Below are positions 1 through 6,953 of a DNA stretch of 13,191 nucleotides, piece after piece (within the stretch, counting starts at the first letter, position 1; the number at the start of each line of letters is the position of its first letter). The stretch is taken from assembly GCA_015490255.1 (NCBI GenBank), contig WFYF01000171.1, forward strand, positions 1 through 13,191. The letters run 5' to 3'. A model generated the notes under the pieces. It did not search any database. It was not told the DNA's origin and was given only the letters and a program-made list of their open reading frames with translations. This DNA comes from Caldifarciminota bacterium (GTDB taxonomy: Bacteria; Hydrothermota; Hydrothermia; S141-80). The translations under genes were made by a program, and so were the position numbers.

Positions 1-141
1 CCCCTCCTGAAGATTCCCCACCAGAAGAGCCACCCAGGAGAAGGAGACCTCCCGGGTGATGCGGGGCCCCAGCAGGAAAAACACCAGAGGAGCGAGCACC
101 AGGGGGGCCAGAGCCAGGAAGAGGGGCTGGAGAAAGGCCAT
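1..141 (-). CDS. BatA-like N-terminal membrane protein (partial, runs off left edge)
   Basis: Only the first 47 codons are visible. The N-terminus starts MAFLQPLFLALAPLVLAPLV, continues with a hydrophobic stretch to about residue 25, and is followed by a short basic turn (GPRITREV) and SFSWVALL. This order (F-L-x-P-L-F-L-x-A-L, one membrane helix, basic residues, then a V-x-F-S-x-x-x-L patch) matches what is known of the BatA/aerotolerance-regulator N-terminal domain, which begins inner-membrane proteins that often carry a VWA domain further on. The ATG lies 6 nt after the argS stop codon and has no clear Shine-Dalgarno site, so translation probably depends on coupling to argS. The rest lies outside the window, so the VWA part cannot be confirmed. 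It could be another membrane protein with a similar start. Confidence 0.6.
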   Translation of the reverse strand, partial: MAFLQPLFLALAPLVLAPLVFFLLGPRITREVSFSWVALLVGNLQEG

Positions 142-147
142 CGGCGA

Positions 148-1734
148 TCACATGCTTTCGGGGGCCGCAACCCCTGCAAGCTCCAGCCCCCGGGCCACCG
201 CCTTCCGGATCCCGTCCACCAGGGCGAGCCGGGCCCGGGAAAGGGCCTCGTCCTCCGTCACGATCCGGACCTTCTGGTAATAGGCATGGAAGGTCCGGGA
301 AAGGTCCAGAAGATACTGCGCCAGCCGGTGAACCTCCCCCGTGCGCGCCGCATCCTCCACGGTTTCATACAGCCGCAGACAGGCAAGGGCCAGCGCCCGT
401 TCTTCCGGGAGATCCAGCCGGAAAAGACCTTCCGGATCCGGGGCAAGTTCCCGCTCCTCGCCATACCTCAGGAGGTTGACCGTGCGGGCATGGGTATACT
501 GGACATAATACACCGGGTTGTCCTGAGAAAGTTTCCGGGCCAGGGTGAGGTCAAAGTCCAGCGGTGTGGAAGGGGCCCGCAGGAGCATGAAGAAACGGGC
601 GGCGTCCACACCCACCTCCTCCAGGAGGGTTTTCATCTCATAGAATTCGCCCTTCCGCTTGGACATGCGCACCCGTTTCCCCTCCCGGAACAGGTTCACC
701 TGCTGCACGATGAGCACCTCCAGCCGGTCCCCCCCCACCCCCAGAGCTTCCAGACCGGCCTTCATCCGGGGGACATAGCCCTGATGATCCGGCCCCAGCA
801 GGTCCACCAGACGGTCATATCCCCGCTCGGCCTTGTAGAGGTGATAGGCCAGATCCCAGAAGAAATAGGTGGGCTCACCGTTTTTCCGGATCACCACCCG
901 GTCCTTGTCGTCCCCGAACTGCGGGAAGGCGGTGGACCGGAACACCACGGCGCCGTCCTGTTCATAAAGATAGGGGGCGAGTTTCTCCCGCACCTTTGCG
1001 GGATATTCCGACCGGCGCACCCAGGATTCCCGGACCACCGAGTCATAGTCCACCCGGTAGTCCCGGAGAACTGCCATCTGCTCTTCCAGAATCCAGTCCA
1101 CCACCGTGCGAGCCCAGGCTTCCCGGGGCACATCCTCCGCCACGAGCCGCCGGGCCAGGGCCTCCACATAGGCCCCCCGGTAGCCGTCCTCGGGGAACGC
1201 CTCCCGAAGGCCCGCGAAATATTCCAGGGAAGCCTGGAGAGCCCGGATCTGGCCTCCGGCGTCGTTCACGTAATATTCCGCGTCCGCCTGAACGCCGGCA
1301 AACCGGAGCATGCGTTTCCAGGTGTCGCCCACCGCCGCCGCCCGGGCGCTCACCACGTTCAGAGGCCCGGTGGGGTTGGCGGAGACAAACTCCAGGAGCA
1401 CCCGGAGATCTTTTGAAGGAAGGGGTGGAAAGCCCCGTGCAGCCGCTTCCCGAAAGCGGGCAAACAGCCAGGCCTCATCCAGCACGATGTTCACAAATCC
1501 CCCTGCTGGCGTGGCTTCGCGGATGCCCTCCCGGGTGCGGAGATCCTCCGCCACGGCCGCGCTGATCTCCTGCGGGGAACGACGGAGGGTGCGGGCCAGA
1601 AGAAACCCCACGCTGGATGCATAGTCTCCCATTTCCGGGCGCGGGGGATAGGCCACGGGCACCGAGAGCTCCTGCCCCCACCGCGCCCGGATCACCGCGC
1701 CGATCTCTTCTCCCAGCCAGGTCTTCAGGTTCAT
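148..1734 (-). CDS. argS: Arginyl-tRNA synthetase (class I), with altered HIGH motif
   Basis: Attaches arginine to tRNA-Arg in the cytoplasm. The 528-residue protein has the ArgRS layout: an N-terminal additional domain (about 1-85), a class I Rossmann catalytic core beginning [11 protein letters not shown] (115-125), a KMSKS-type loop RMSKRKGEF (356-364), and a C-terminal helical DALR anticodon-binding domain ([15 protein letters not shown] onward). It is slightly shorter than the usual 550-580 residues. The odd point is the HIGH signature: where most bacterial ArgRS have H-V-G-H after GPL, this protein reads N-V-V-S (126-129), so both histidines are missing. The start codon overlaps the malic enzyme stop as ATGA, with GGGAGGAGG about 9 nt upstream inside that gene, so the two are translationally coupled. 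The family call is secure; only the effect of the altered motif is uncertain. Confidence 0.95.
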   Translation of the reverse strand: MNLKTWLGEEIGAVIRARWGQELSVPVAYPPRPEMGDYASSVGFLLARTLRRSPQEISAAVAEDLRTREGIREATPAGGFVNIVLDEAWLFARFREAAARGFPPLPSKDLRVLLEFVSANPTGPLNVVSARAAAVGDTWKRMLRFAGVQADAEYYVNDAGGQIRALQASLEYFAGLREAFPEDGYRGAYVEALARRLVAEDVPREAWARTVVDWILEEQMAVLRDYRVDYDSVVRESWVRRSEYPAKVREKLAPYLYEQDGAVVFRSTAFPQFGDDKDRVVIRKNGEPTYFFWDLAYHLYKAERGYDRLVDLLGPDHQGYVPRMKAGLEALGVGGDRLEVLIVQQVNLFREGKRVRMSKRKGEFYEMKTLLEEVGVDAARFFMLLRAPSTPLDFDLTLARKLSQDNPVYYVQYTHARTVNLLRYGEERELAPDPEGLFRLDLPEERALALACLRLYETVEDAARTGEVHRLAQYLLDLSRTFHAYYQKVRIVTEDEALSRARLALVDGIRKAVARGLELAGVAAPESM

Positions 1735-4010
1735 GCCGCCAGGCCTCCTCCCTTTTCCTCAAACACCGCCTGAGAAAGGGCCACGGTGGCCATGGTGATG
1801 ATCTGATCCACGCTGTCACCCCTCTGGAGGGCGTGGGCCGGGCGGGCGGTTCCCAGCAGAACGGGTCCAATGAGGTCGGCGTTGGAGAGATGGGCCAGCA
1901 ATTTATATCCGATGTTGGCCGCGGCAAGACAGGGAAACACCAGCACGTTGGCCCGGTGTTTCAGCCGGGAAAAGGGATAGACTTTCTGCAGGCGGCCGGT
2001 GGAGAGGGCCACATCCGCCTGAACTTCCCCATCCACTTCCAGATCGGGATATCGCTCATGGAGGATCCGGACCGCCTCCTGGATCCGGCGGGTTTCTTCC
2101 GCGTCCACACTGCCGAAGTTGGAAAACGAGAGTAGGGCCACCCGGGGCGTGACGCCCATGGAGCGGGCAAAGGCTGCGGTCTGCACCGCGATGTCCACCA
2201 GGTCCTCAGACGTGGGATGGATGGTCATGGTGGTGTCGGCGAAAAAGAACACCTCTCCGTCGTGGATCACGAGATACACCCCCACCACCCGGCGAACGTC
2301 CGGTGCCTTGCCGATCACCCGGAGGATGGGACGGACGGCGTCCGGATAGTGATAGGTGATTCCGGTGAGAAAGGCGTCTGCATCTCCCTCGGCCACCATC
2401 ATGGCCCCAAAATAGTTGGGCAGACGCAAAATGCGGCGCGCCTCCTCCAGGGTGATCCCCTTCCGGGACCGGCGTTCAAACAGCCTGTGGGCATAGGACT
2501 CCAGACGGGGATCCTTCTCGGGTTCCACGATTTCAATGCCCTCTTCCAGACCGAGTTCGGTCAGACGCTCCCGGATCACCTCCCTCCGACCCAGCACGAT
2601 GGGCCGGGCGATGTTCTGGTGCACCAGGGCGTGGGCCGCCCGGAGGATGGACACCTCCTCTCCCTCGGCGAACACCACCCGGTGAGAGGGGGCCCGGTGG
2701 GCGGTCTGGATGAAGAAACGCCGCACTTCCCAGACCTTGCCCAGACGATTCTCCAGCTCCTCCCGATAGTGGTCAAGATCCAGCGCCCGGCGGGCCACAC
2801 CGGTTCCCATGGCCGCCCGGGCCACCGCCGGGGCCTCCCACAACAGCACCCGGGGATCCAGGGGTTTGGGCAGGATATACTCCGGACCGAACGCGAGATA
2901 ATCCAGATTATAGGCCCGAAGCACGCTGTCCGGGACGTCTTCCCGGGCCAGGGCCGCCAGGGCTTTCGCCGCAGCGAGTTTCATCTCGTCGTTGATCTTG
3001 CGGGCCCGAACGTCCAGGGCACCCCGGAAGATATAGGGAAACCCCAGGACGTTGTTCACCTGGTTGGGATAGTCCGAACGCCCGGTGGCCACGATGGCGT
3101 CCGGCCGGACAGCTCGTGCCACGTCATAAGGAACCTCCGGATCCGGGTTGGCCAGAGCGAAAATGATGGGCCGATCCGCCATGGAACGGAGCATCTCCTC
3201 GGTGAGCAGGTTGGCCACCGCAACGCCGATGAACACATCTGCTCCAGCAATGGCATCTTCCAGCGTCCGGGCGTCGGTATCCAGAGCAAACTGGGCCTTG
3301 TAGGGGTTGAGGTCCGTCCGTCCCGTGTGGATCACACCCTTGGAATCCAGGAGAAAAATGTGCTCTTTCTTCACCCCGAGAAGGAGCAGGAACCTGGCGA
3401 TGGCAATCCCGGCTGCACCGGCACCGACAATCACCACCTTCACGTCTTCCGCACGCTTGTTCTGGAGTTCCAGAGCGTTGATCAGGCCGGCACCGGCGAT
3501 GATGGCCGTCCCGTGCTGGTCGTCGTGAAACACGGGAATGTCCATCAGTTCAATGAGTTTTTCTTCAATATAGAAGCATTCTGGCGCCCTGATGTCTTCC
3601 AGGTTGATGCCTCCGAAGGTGGGCTCCAGCGCCTTCACCACCTGAATGAACACATCGGGATCGTCCGTGTTCACTTCCAGGTCATACACATCAATGTCCC
3701 CGAACCGCTTGAACAGCACGCCTTTGCCTTCCATCACCGGCTTGGAGGCCAGGGCCCCCCGATTTCCCAGACCCAGAATGGCGCTTCCGTTGGAAACCAC
3801 CGCCACCAGGTTGGCCTTGTTGGTATATTCATAGGCCAGGTCCGGGTCCCGATCAATTTCCAGCACCGGCGCGGCCACCCCCGGGGAATAAGCCAGGGAG
3901 AGATCCCACTGGGTCCGGGTGGATTTGAGGGGGACAACCCCCAGCTTCCCGGGGACGGGTTCGCGATGATATTTCAAAGCTTCTCTGTAAAGCGGACTTT
4001 GAGGATCCAT
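1731..4010 (-). CDS. maeB: NADP-type malic enzyme with C-terminal phosphotransacetylase-like domain
   Basis: Decarboxylates malate to pyruvate while reducing NAD(P), linking the TCA cycle to pyruvate. The 759-residue protein has the long MaeB architecture: an N-terminal malic domain (about 15-150, with the [19 protein letters not shown] segment), [11 protein letters not shown] leading into a Rossmann NAD(P)-binding domain ([14 protein letters not shown]), and a C-terminal PTA-like half (about 425-759) with LLSFSNFGS and [17 protein letters not shown]. In known MaeB proteins this tail is regulatory and not catalytic. A TTG at 4016 would add two residues, but GGAGG at 4020-4024 leaves a 7-nt spacer to the ATG at 4010 and only 1 nt to the TTG, so 4010 is chosen. 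It lies 23 nt after the upstream gene and overlaps argS by 4 nt. Confidence 0.95.
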   Translation of the reverse strand: MDPQSPLYREALKYHREPVPGKLGVVPLKSTRTQWDLSLAYSPGVAAPVLEIDRDPDLAYEYTNKANLVAVVSNGSAILGLGNRGALASKPVMEGKGVLFKRFGDIDVYDLEVNTDDPDVFIQVVKALEPTFGGINLEDIRAPECFYIEEKLIELMDIPVFHDDQHGTAIIAGAGLINALELQNKRAEDVKVVIVGAGAAGIAIARFLLLLGVKKEHIFLLDSKGVIHTGRTDLNPYKAQFALDTDARTLEDAIAGADVFIGVAVANLLTEEMLRSMADRPIIFALANPDPEVPYDVARAVRPDAIVATGRSDYPNQVNNVLGFPYIFRGALDVRARKINDEMKLAAAKALAALAREDVPDSVLRAYNLDYLAFGPEYILPKPLDPRVLLWEAPAVARAAMGTGVARRALDLDHYREELENRLGKVWEVRRFFIQTAHRAPSHRVVFAEGEEVSILRAAHALVHQNIARPIVLGRREVIRERLTELGLEEGIEIVEPEKDPRLESYAHRLFERRSRKGITLEEARRILRLPNYFGAMMVAEGDADAFLTGITYHYPDAVRPILRVIGKAPDVRRVVGVYLVIHDGEVFFFADTTMTIHPTSEDLVDIAVQTAAFARSMGVTPRVALLSFSNFGSVDAEETRRIQEAVRILHERYPDLEVDGEVQADVALSTGRLQKVYPFSRLKHRANVLVFPCLAAANIGYKLLAHLSNADLIGPVLLGTARPAHALQRGDSVDQIITMATVALSQAVFEEKGGGLAA

Positions 4011-4033
4011 CTGCAATCCTCCAGGTTGCGGGG

Positions 4034-4513
4034 TTATTCCCCGGAGTTCCGCACTGTTTGAACGGCCTTTCGCAGAAAGTTCAGGGCCTCTTCCACCGAA
4101 TCTGCCCGGGGCAGGTCAAAGGGCCAGTCCGGCTGGAAGAGACCCACAACGGGTTTGTCAATCCGCAGCGCCAGAGACAGTTCGTTCAGGGTCCCCAGAC
4201 TCCAGCCCACCGCCACCAGCGCCCAGGAAAACTGCACCACCAGGGCGTTCCGCACATGTCCCAGGCCGGTGGGAAGGGCCACGGTCAGAAAAGGATTGCC
4301 CTCCATCGGGTCCGTGCCCATCAGAAGACCCAGCACCAGTCCCCCCGCCTCCGAAGCCCCGCGGCTTGCCGCCTCCATCACACCGCCATATCCTCCGGAA
4401 AGGAGCACCCACCCCTCCTTTGCGATGGCACGGCCGAGTTCCTCTGCGGCACGGGACCACTCAGGCTTCGGGAGGCTGGGGCCGATGACGCCGATCACCG
4501 GACGCGGTTGCAT
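4034..4513 (-). CDS. TIGR00725/SLOG-family nucleotide-binding protein
   Basis: A 159-residue soluble protein of the TIGR00725 group, in the LOG/SLOG Rossmann superfamily. It opens with a beta strand PVIGVIGPS, then [17 protein letters not shown], a G-L-G-H-V-R-N segment, and [15 protein letters not shown] near residue 110. The glycine-rich loops and the conserved Glu and Arg are those known to bind nucleotide-type ligands in this superfamily. The specific substrate is not established; some relatives are annotated as lysine decarboxylase-like or as molybdenum-cofactor carriers, but nothing here decides this. It is the first gene of the leftward cluster, 23 nt before the malic enzyme. There is no Shine-Dalgarno site; the ATG lies exactly 6 nt after a perfect TATAAT, which suggests a leaderless transcript. 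Confidence 0.85.
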   Translation of the reverse strand: MQPRPVIGVIGPSLPKPEWSRAAEELGRAIAKEGWVLLSGGYGGVMEAASRGASEAGGLVLGLLMGTDPMEGNPFLTVALPTGLGHVRNALVVQFSWALVAVGWSLGTLNELSLALRIDKPVVGLFQPDWPFDLPRADSVEEALNFLRKAVQTVRNSGE

Positions 4514-4519
4514 AGGTTA

Positions 4520-4525
4520 ATTATA
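4520..4525 (-). promoter_or_regulatory. -10 box for a leaderless transcript of the SLOG gene
   Basis: A perfect TATAAT on the minus strand is followed by exactly six bases and then the ATG at 4513. Transcription would start at or next to the A of that ATG. The -35 region is weak (TTTCCC at 4543-4548 with a 17-nt spacer). No Shine-Dalgarno site lies between the box and the ATG. Probably drives the whole SLOG-maeB-argS-batA cluster. Confidence 0.65.
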
Positions 4526-4550
4526 AACGTTCCCGGACGAAAGGGAAAGT

Positions 4551-4579
4551 TTGACAATTCCTTGCGGCAACCTTACAAT
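4551..4579 (+). promoter_or_regulatory. Sigma-70-type promoter for tRNA-Ser/tRNA-Ala/kdsB
   Basis: A perfect TTGACA (4551-4556) and TACAAT (4574-4579) are separated by exactly 17 nt, close to the bacterial housekeeping consensus. Transcription would begin near 4586, about 15 nt before the mature tRNA-Ser. It is divergent to the SLOG-gene promoter. Confidence 0.85.
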
Positions 4580-4600
4580 CACCACCGCCAGAAGGCACGC

Positions 4601-4692
4601 GGAGGGGTGCCCGAGTGGACGAAGGGGTGCGACTGGAAATCGCACAGCCCCCGAAAGGGGGCTCAAGGGTTCGAATCCCTTCCCCTCCGCCA
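4601..4692 (+). tRNA. tRNA-Ser(GGA)
   Basis: The 7-bp acceptor stem is GGAGGGG (4601-4607) with CCCCTCC (4682-4688), followed by discriminator G and an encoded CCA. The anticodon arm is TGCGA-CTGGAAA-TCGCA, giving anticodon GGA (reads UCC/UCU). The long variable arm (GCCCCC-GAAA-GGGGGC) is typical of class II tRNA-Ser. The T arm is AAGGG-TTCGAAT-CCCTT. Only 5 nt separate it from the next tRNA, so both come from one precursor. Confidence 0.97.
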
Positions 4693-4697
4693 CAGGT

Positions 4698-4773
4698 GGG
4701 GCCGTAGCTCAGCTGGGAGAGCGCCAGAATCGCACTCTGGAGGTCAGGGGTTCGAATCCCCTCGGCTCCACCA
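4698..4773 (+). tRNA. tRNA-Ala(CGC)
   Basis: The acceptor stem is GGGGCCG (4698-4704) with CGGCTCC (4763-4769), discriminator A and encoded CCA (4771-4773). The third pair is G3:U70, the known alanine identity element. The anticodon arm is CCAGA-ATCGCAC-TCTGG, giving anticodon CGC (reads GCG). D arm GCTC/GAGC and T arm AGGGG-TTCGAAT-CCCCT are regular. The kdsB start codon follows 5 nt after the CCA end. Confidence 0.96.
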
Positions 4774-4778
4774 TCGTC

Positions 4779-5504
4779 GTGATCCCCGCACGGTGGGCCT
4801 CCACCCGCTTCCCCGGAAAGATCCTTCATCCCATCGCCGGCAAACCCCTCCTGCGCTGGGTGTGGGAGCATGCCGTTGCCCTGCCTGTGGCCGGCGTGTG
4901 GGTGGCCACCGACACCGATAAGGTGGCACAGGCCGTCACCTCCTGGGGCGGACAGGCCCTGCTCACCCCGCCGGAACTTCCTTCCGGCACCGACCGCATT
5001 GCCCGGGCCGTGCAGGAATACGGGCTTCCCGGGGATTTCATCCTGAACCTCCAGGGTGATGAACCCCTCCTTGCCTCCGACATCATCCGAACCTTCCTGG
5101 AAAAGGCCCTCGCCCGTCCGGACTGGGACCTGGCCACCCTGACCACAACGTTTTCTCACACCGGCGAACTGACCTCTCCCCACACGGTCAAGGTGGCGGT
5201 GGACATCCGGGGATACGCCCTGTATTTCTCCCGGAGTCCCATTCCTTTCGTGCGGGACGACACGCCCCGGCTCTCGCTCTACCGCAAGCATGTGGGGGTG
5301 TATCTCTACCGGCGGAAGACCCTTTTCCGTCTTGTGAACACGCCCTCCACACCGCTGGAGACGGCGGAAAAGCTGGAACAGCTGCGGGCGCTGGAGACCG
5401 GACTGTCCATCCGGGTGATCCATCTGCCCGGGCTCCGGCTCCAGGCGGTGGACACGCCGGAGGATGCAAAAAAAGCGGAACAACTGCTCTTAAAAGGGAC
5501 TTAA
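4779..5504 (+). CDS. kdsB: CMP-Kdo synthetase (3-deoxy-manno-octulosonate cytidylyltransferase)
   Basis: Activates Kdo with CTP to CMP-Kdo, the donor for the LPS inner core, which implies an outer membrane. The protein (241 residues from the GTG) begins MIPARWASTRFPGK, the family's nucleotide-binding signature, followed by GKPLLRWVWEHA. NLQGDEPLL (about 90-98) carries the metal-binding Asp, and the C-terminus has AVDTPEDAKKAEQLL. The length matches the family's roughly 245. The open frame extends back through the tRNAs, but GTG at 4779 is the only standard start that fits the usual V-I-P-A-R beginning; ATC at 4773 is a less likely alternative. It starts 5 nt after the tRNA-Ala CCA, with no Shine-Dalgarno site, so tRNA 3' processing would leave an almost leaderless kdsB mRNA. 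Confidence 0.93.
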   Translation: MIPARWASTRFPGKILHPIAGKPLLRWVWEHAVALPVAGVWVATDTDKVAQAVTSWGGQALLTPPELPSGTDRIARAVQEYGLPGDFILNLQGDEPLLASDIIRTFLEKALARPDWDLATLTTTFSHTGELTSPHTVKVAVDIRGYALYFSRSPIPFVRDDTPRLSLYRKHVGVYLYRRKTLFRLVNTPSTPLETAEKLEQLRALETGLSIRVIHLPGLRLQAVDTPEDAKKAEQLLLKGT

Positions 5505-5534
5505 CATCCTCCGTGTATCCTTGAGAGGCCACAA

Positions 5535-5553
5535 CAAGGAGCGTCAGGGGTTG
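5535..5553 (+). promoter_or_regulatory. Ribosome binding site and TTG start of the lipoprotein gene
   Basis: AAGGAG (5536-5541) lies 9 nt before TTG 5551, with a second purine run AGGGG directly in front of it. The frame opens at a TTG at 5521, but that has no ribosome binding site and would put ten extra residues before the signal peptide. Confidence 0.65.
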
Positions 5554-6909
5554 AACGTCCGTTCGTTCGGGATGATGGCCCTCGGGGTGCTGGCGGCGGC
5601 CGGTTGCCAGAAGAAAACGTTTACCCCGCCGGAAAACCGTCCACCCGAGACCTTTGTGGCCGTCCGATCTCCCCTCACCGACACGGTGTCCGCCAGGGTG
5701 GGCCTGGCCTGGTATGGCAACGATCCCGATGGGGAGGTGGTGGGGTTTCACTACATCTGGCTTTTCGGGGATTCCGTCGTCGTGGACACAGCTTTCACCA
5801 CTGCCACGACCGACACCTTCGTGCTCCCCGTGTTTGACTCGGTGCGCACCTATACCTTCCGGATCTGGGCGGTGGACAACGAGGGGGCATGGGATCCCAC
5901 ACCGGCAGAGGTCTCTTTTCCCATGGTCAACACCCCTCCGGAGGTGTCCTTCGCCTTTCAGAGCCTTCCGCCGGAGACCACCCTCCCCGCTGTGACCTTT
6001 TTCTTTGAGGCCCACGACGTGGACGGGGACACCACCATCACGGATCTGCTTTACCGCCTGGATACCGACACGGTCTGGACGTCGGTGCCCTATGCATCCC
6101 ACTACACGCTGACTGGGATTCCTCCCGGCAGCCGGACGGTCTGGTTCCGGGTGGCAGACTTCACCGGCGCGGTATCGGACAGCATCGCCTTTTCCTGGGT
6201 GGTGGAACCCCTTGCCGGGACGCTTCTCGTGATCCTGGACCACGTGGACAACCGGGATGCGTGGGTGGGGCTGGTGGAGAACGCCGGATGGGGACCGGGA
6301 AGCTATACGGTGTGGGAGTTTCCCCGCCACGAATCCCGGAATGTCCAGGATTTTCCTGAAATCCGTGAGAGTTTTGAGGCCATCCTGTTCTCCGGGTTCA
6401 CCCGGGTGTTCTGGGCGAGCGATGAATACGATCCAGCCCTCACCTCCCTGGAGCTCTTCACCTATCCGGACGCCCAGGGCCGACGTCTCTTTGATGAACT
6501 TCTGAACCAGGGAGGAACCATCCTGCTTTCCGGTCAGAGCGCCCTTCAGGATATGGCCACAGACTTTGTCCAGAGCCGTCTCGGGGTGGACCCTTACGAC
6601 ACCACCCGGGTGGTGGCCAACCGCTCGGTGCTCGCCTTTTATGGCGCCATTCAGCGGGAGTCCGGTGCACCGTCCGGCCTGCCGGACTCCCTCACCATGA
6701 GTCCGGGGGTGACCATCCTGACCCAGCCGGATGGCTTTCTCTCCGGGGCCTATACGCCCCTCTATCGGGCCCACTTCCTGATCAACGGTCAGGACTCCGT
6801 GCTGACCGCGGCCATTCAGAGAGACAACCTGATTCTTTTCACCTTTGAACTGGCCAAAACCAACGGCCTGGGGAATGCCCCCCAGGTCCTTCAGGTGCTT
6901 CTGCCATGA
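5551..6909 (+). CDS. Predicted lipoprotein with Ig/FN3-like domains and an amidotransferase-like C-terminal domain
   Basis: Starting at TTG 5551 gives a 452-residue protein with a classic lipoprotein signal: MNVRSFG, a hydrophobic core, and LAAAGC with Cys19 as the lipidation site. Two beta-sandwich modules follow (about 29-120, and 127-215 beginning NTPPEVSF), of the FN3/Ig type with DPDGEVVG and DVDGDTTITD calcium-site-like loops. From about residue 223 the fold changes: GTLLVILDHVDNRDAW, then EAILFSGFTRVFWAS, then LLNQGGTILLSGQSALQ. This alternating strand/helix pattern with a G-G-T-I-L-L-S-G turn resembles Rossmann-like domains of the class I glutamine-amidotransferase/gingipain-like type, but no catalytic triad is evident. 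The exact function is unknown. It is 46 nt after kdsB and 41 nt before the next gene, so probably co-transcribed. Likely exported to the outer-membrane periphery. Confidence 0.8.
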   Translation: MNVRSFGMMALGVLAAAGCQKKTFTPPENRPPETFVAVRSPLTDTVSARVGLAWYGNDPDGEVVGFHYIWLFGDSVVVDTAFTTATTDTFVLPVFDSVRTYTFRIWAVDNEGAWDPTPAEVSFPMVNTPPEVSFAFQSLPPETTLPAVTFFFEAHDVDGDTTITDLLYRLDTDTVWTSVPYASHYTLTGIPPGSRTVWFRVADFTGAVSDSIAFSWVVEPLAGTLLVILDHVDNRDAWVGLVENAGWGPGSYTVWEFPRHESRNVQDFPEIRESFEAILFSGFTRVFWASDEYDPALTSLELFTYPDAQGRRLFDELLNQGGTILLSGQSALQDMATDFVQSRLGVDPYDTTRVVANRSVLAFYGAIQRESGAPSGLPDSLTMSPGVTILTQPDGFLSGAYTPLYRAHFLINGQDSVLTAAIQRDNLILFTFELAKTNGLGNAPQVLQVLLP

Positions 6910-6938
6910 ACGCCTCCGCGAGATTGCGGAGCCAAAAC

Positions 6939-6953
6939 GGGAGGTGCCTTATG
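6939..6953 (+). promoter_or_regulatory. Ribosome binding site fixing the start of the secreted OB-repeat gene
   Basis: GGGAGG (6939-6944) is followed by a 6-nt spacer and ATG 6951. An in-frame ATG at 6906 overlaps the preceding stop but has no Shine-Dalgarno site and would put 15 residues in front of the signal peptide. Confidence 0.75.

Noticed and set aside
286..1416. Long plus-strand open frame antisense to argS
   Set aside because: It lies fully opposite a well-supported synthetase gene, is rich in Pro, His and Gly as expected for a GC-rich antisense frame, and has no recognisable domain.
2217..4061. 614-codon plus-strand open frame antisense to the malic enzyme
   Set aside because: It mirrors a confidently identified gene and shows the composition of an antisense shadow; there is no conserved motif.
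4551..4778. N-terminal extension of kdsB through both tRNAs
   Set aside because: The frame happens to be open through the promoter and tRNA genes, but these have full tRNA structure; the true protein begins at the V-I-P-A-R signature.
5188..6774. 528-codon minus-strand open frame opposite kdsB and the lipoprotein gene
   Set aside because: It spans the boundary of two supported plus-strand genes, has shadow-like composition, and matches no family.
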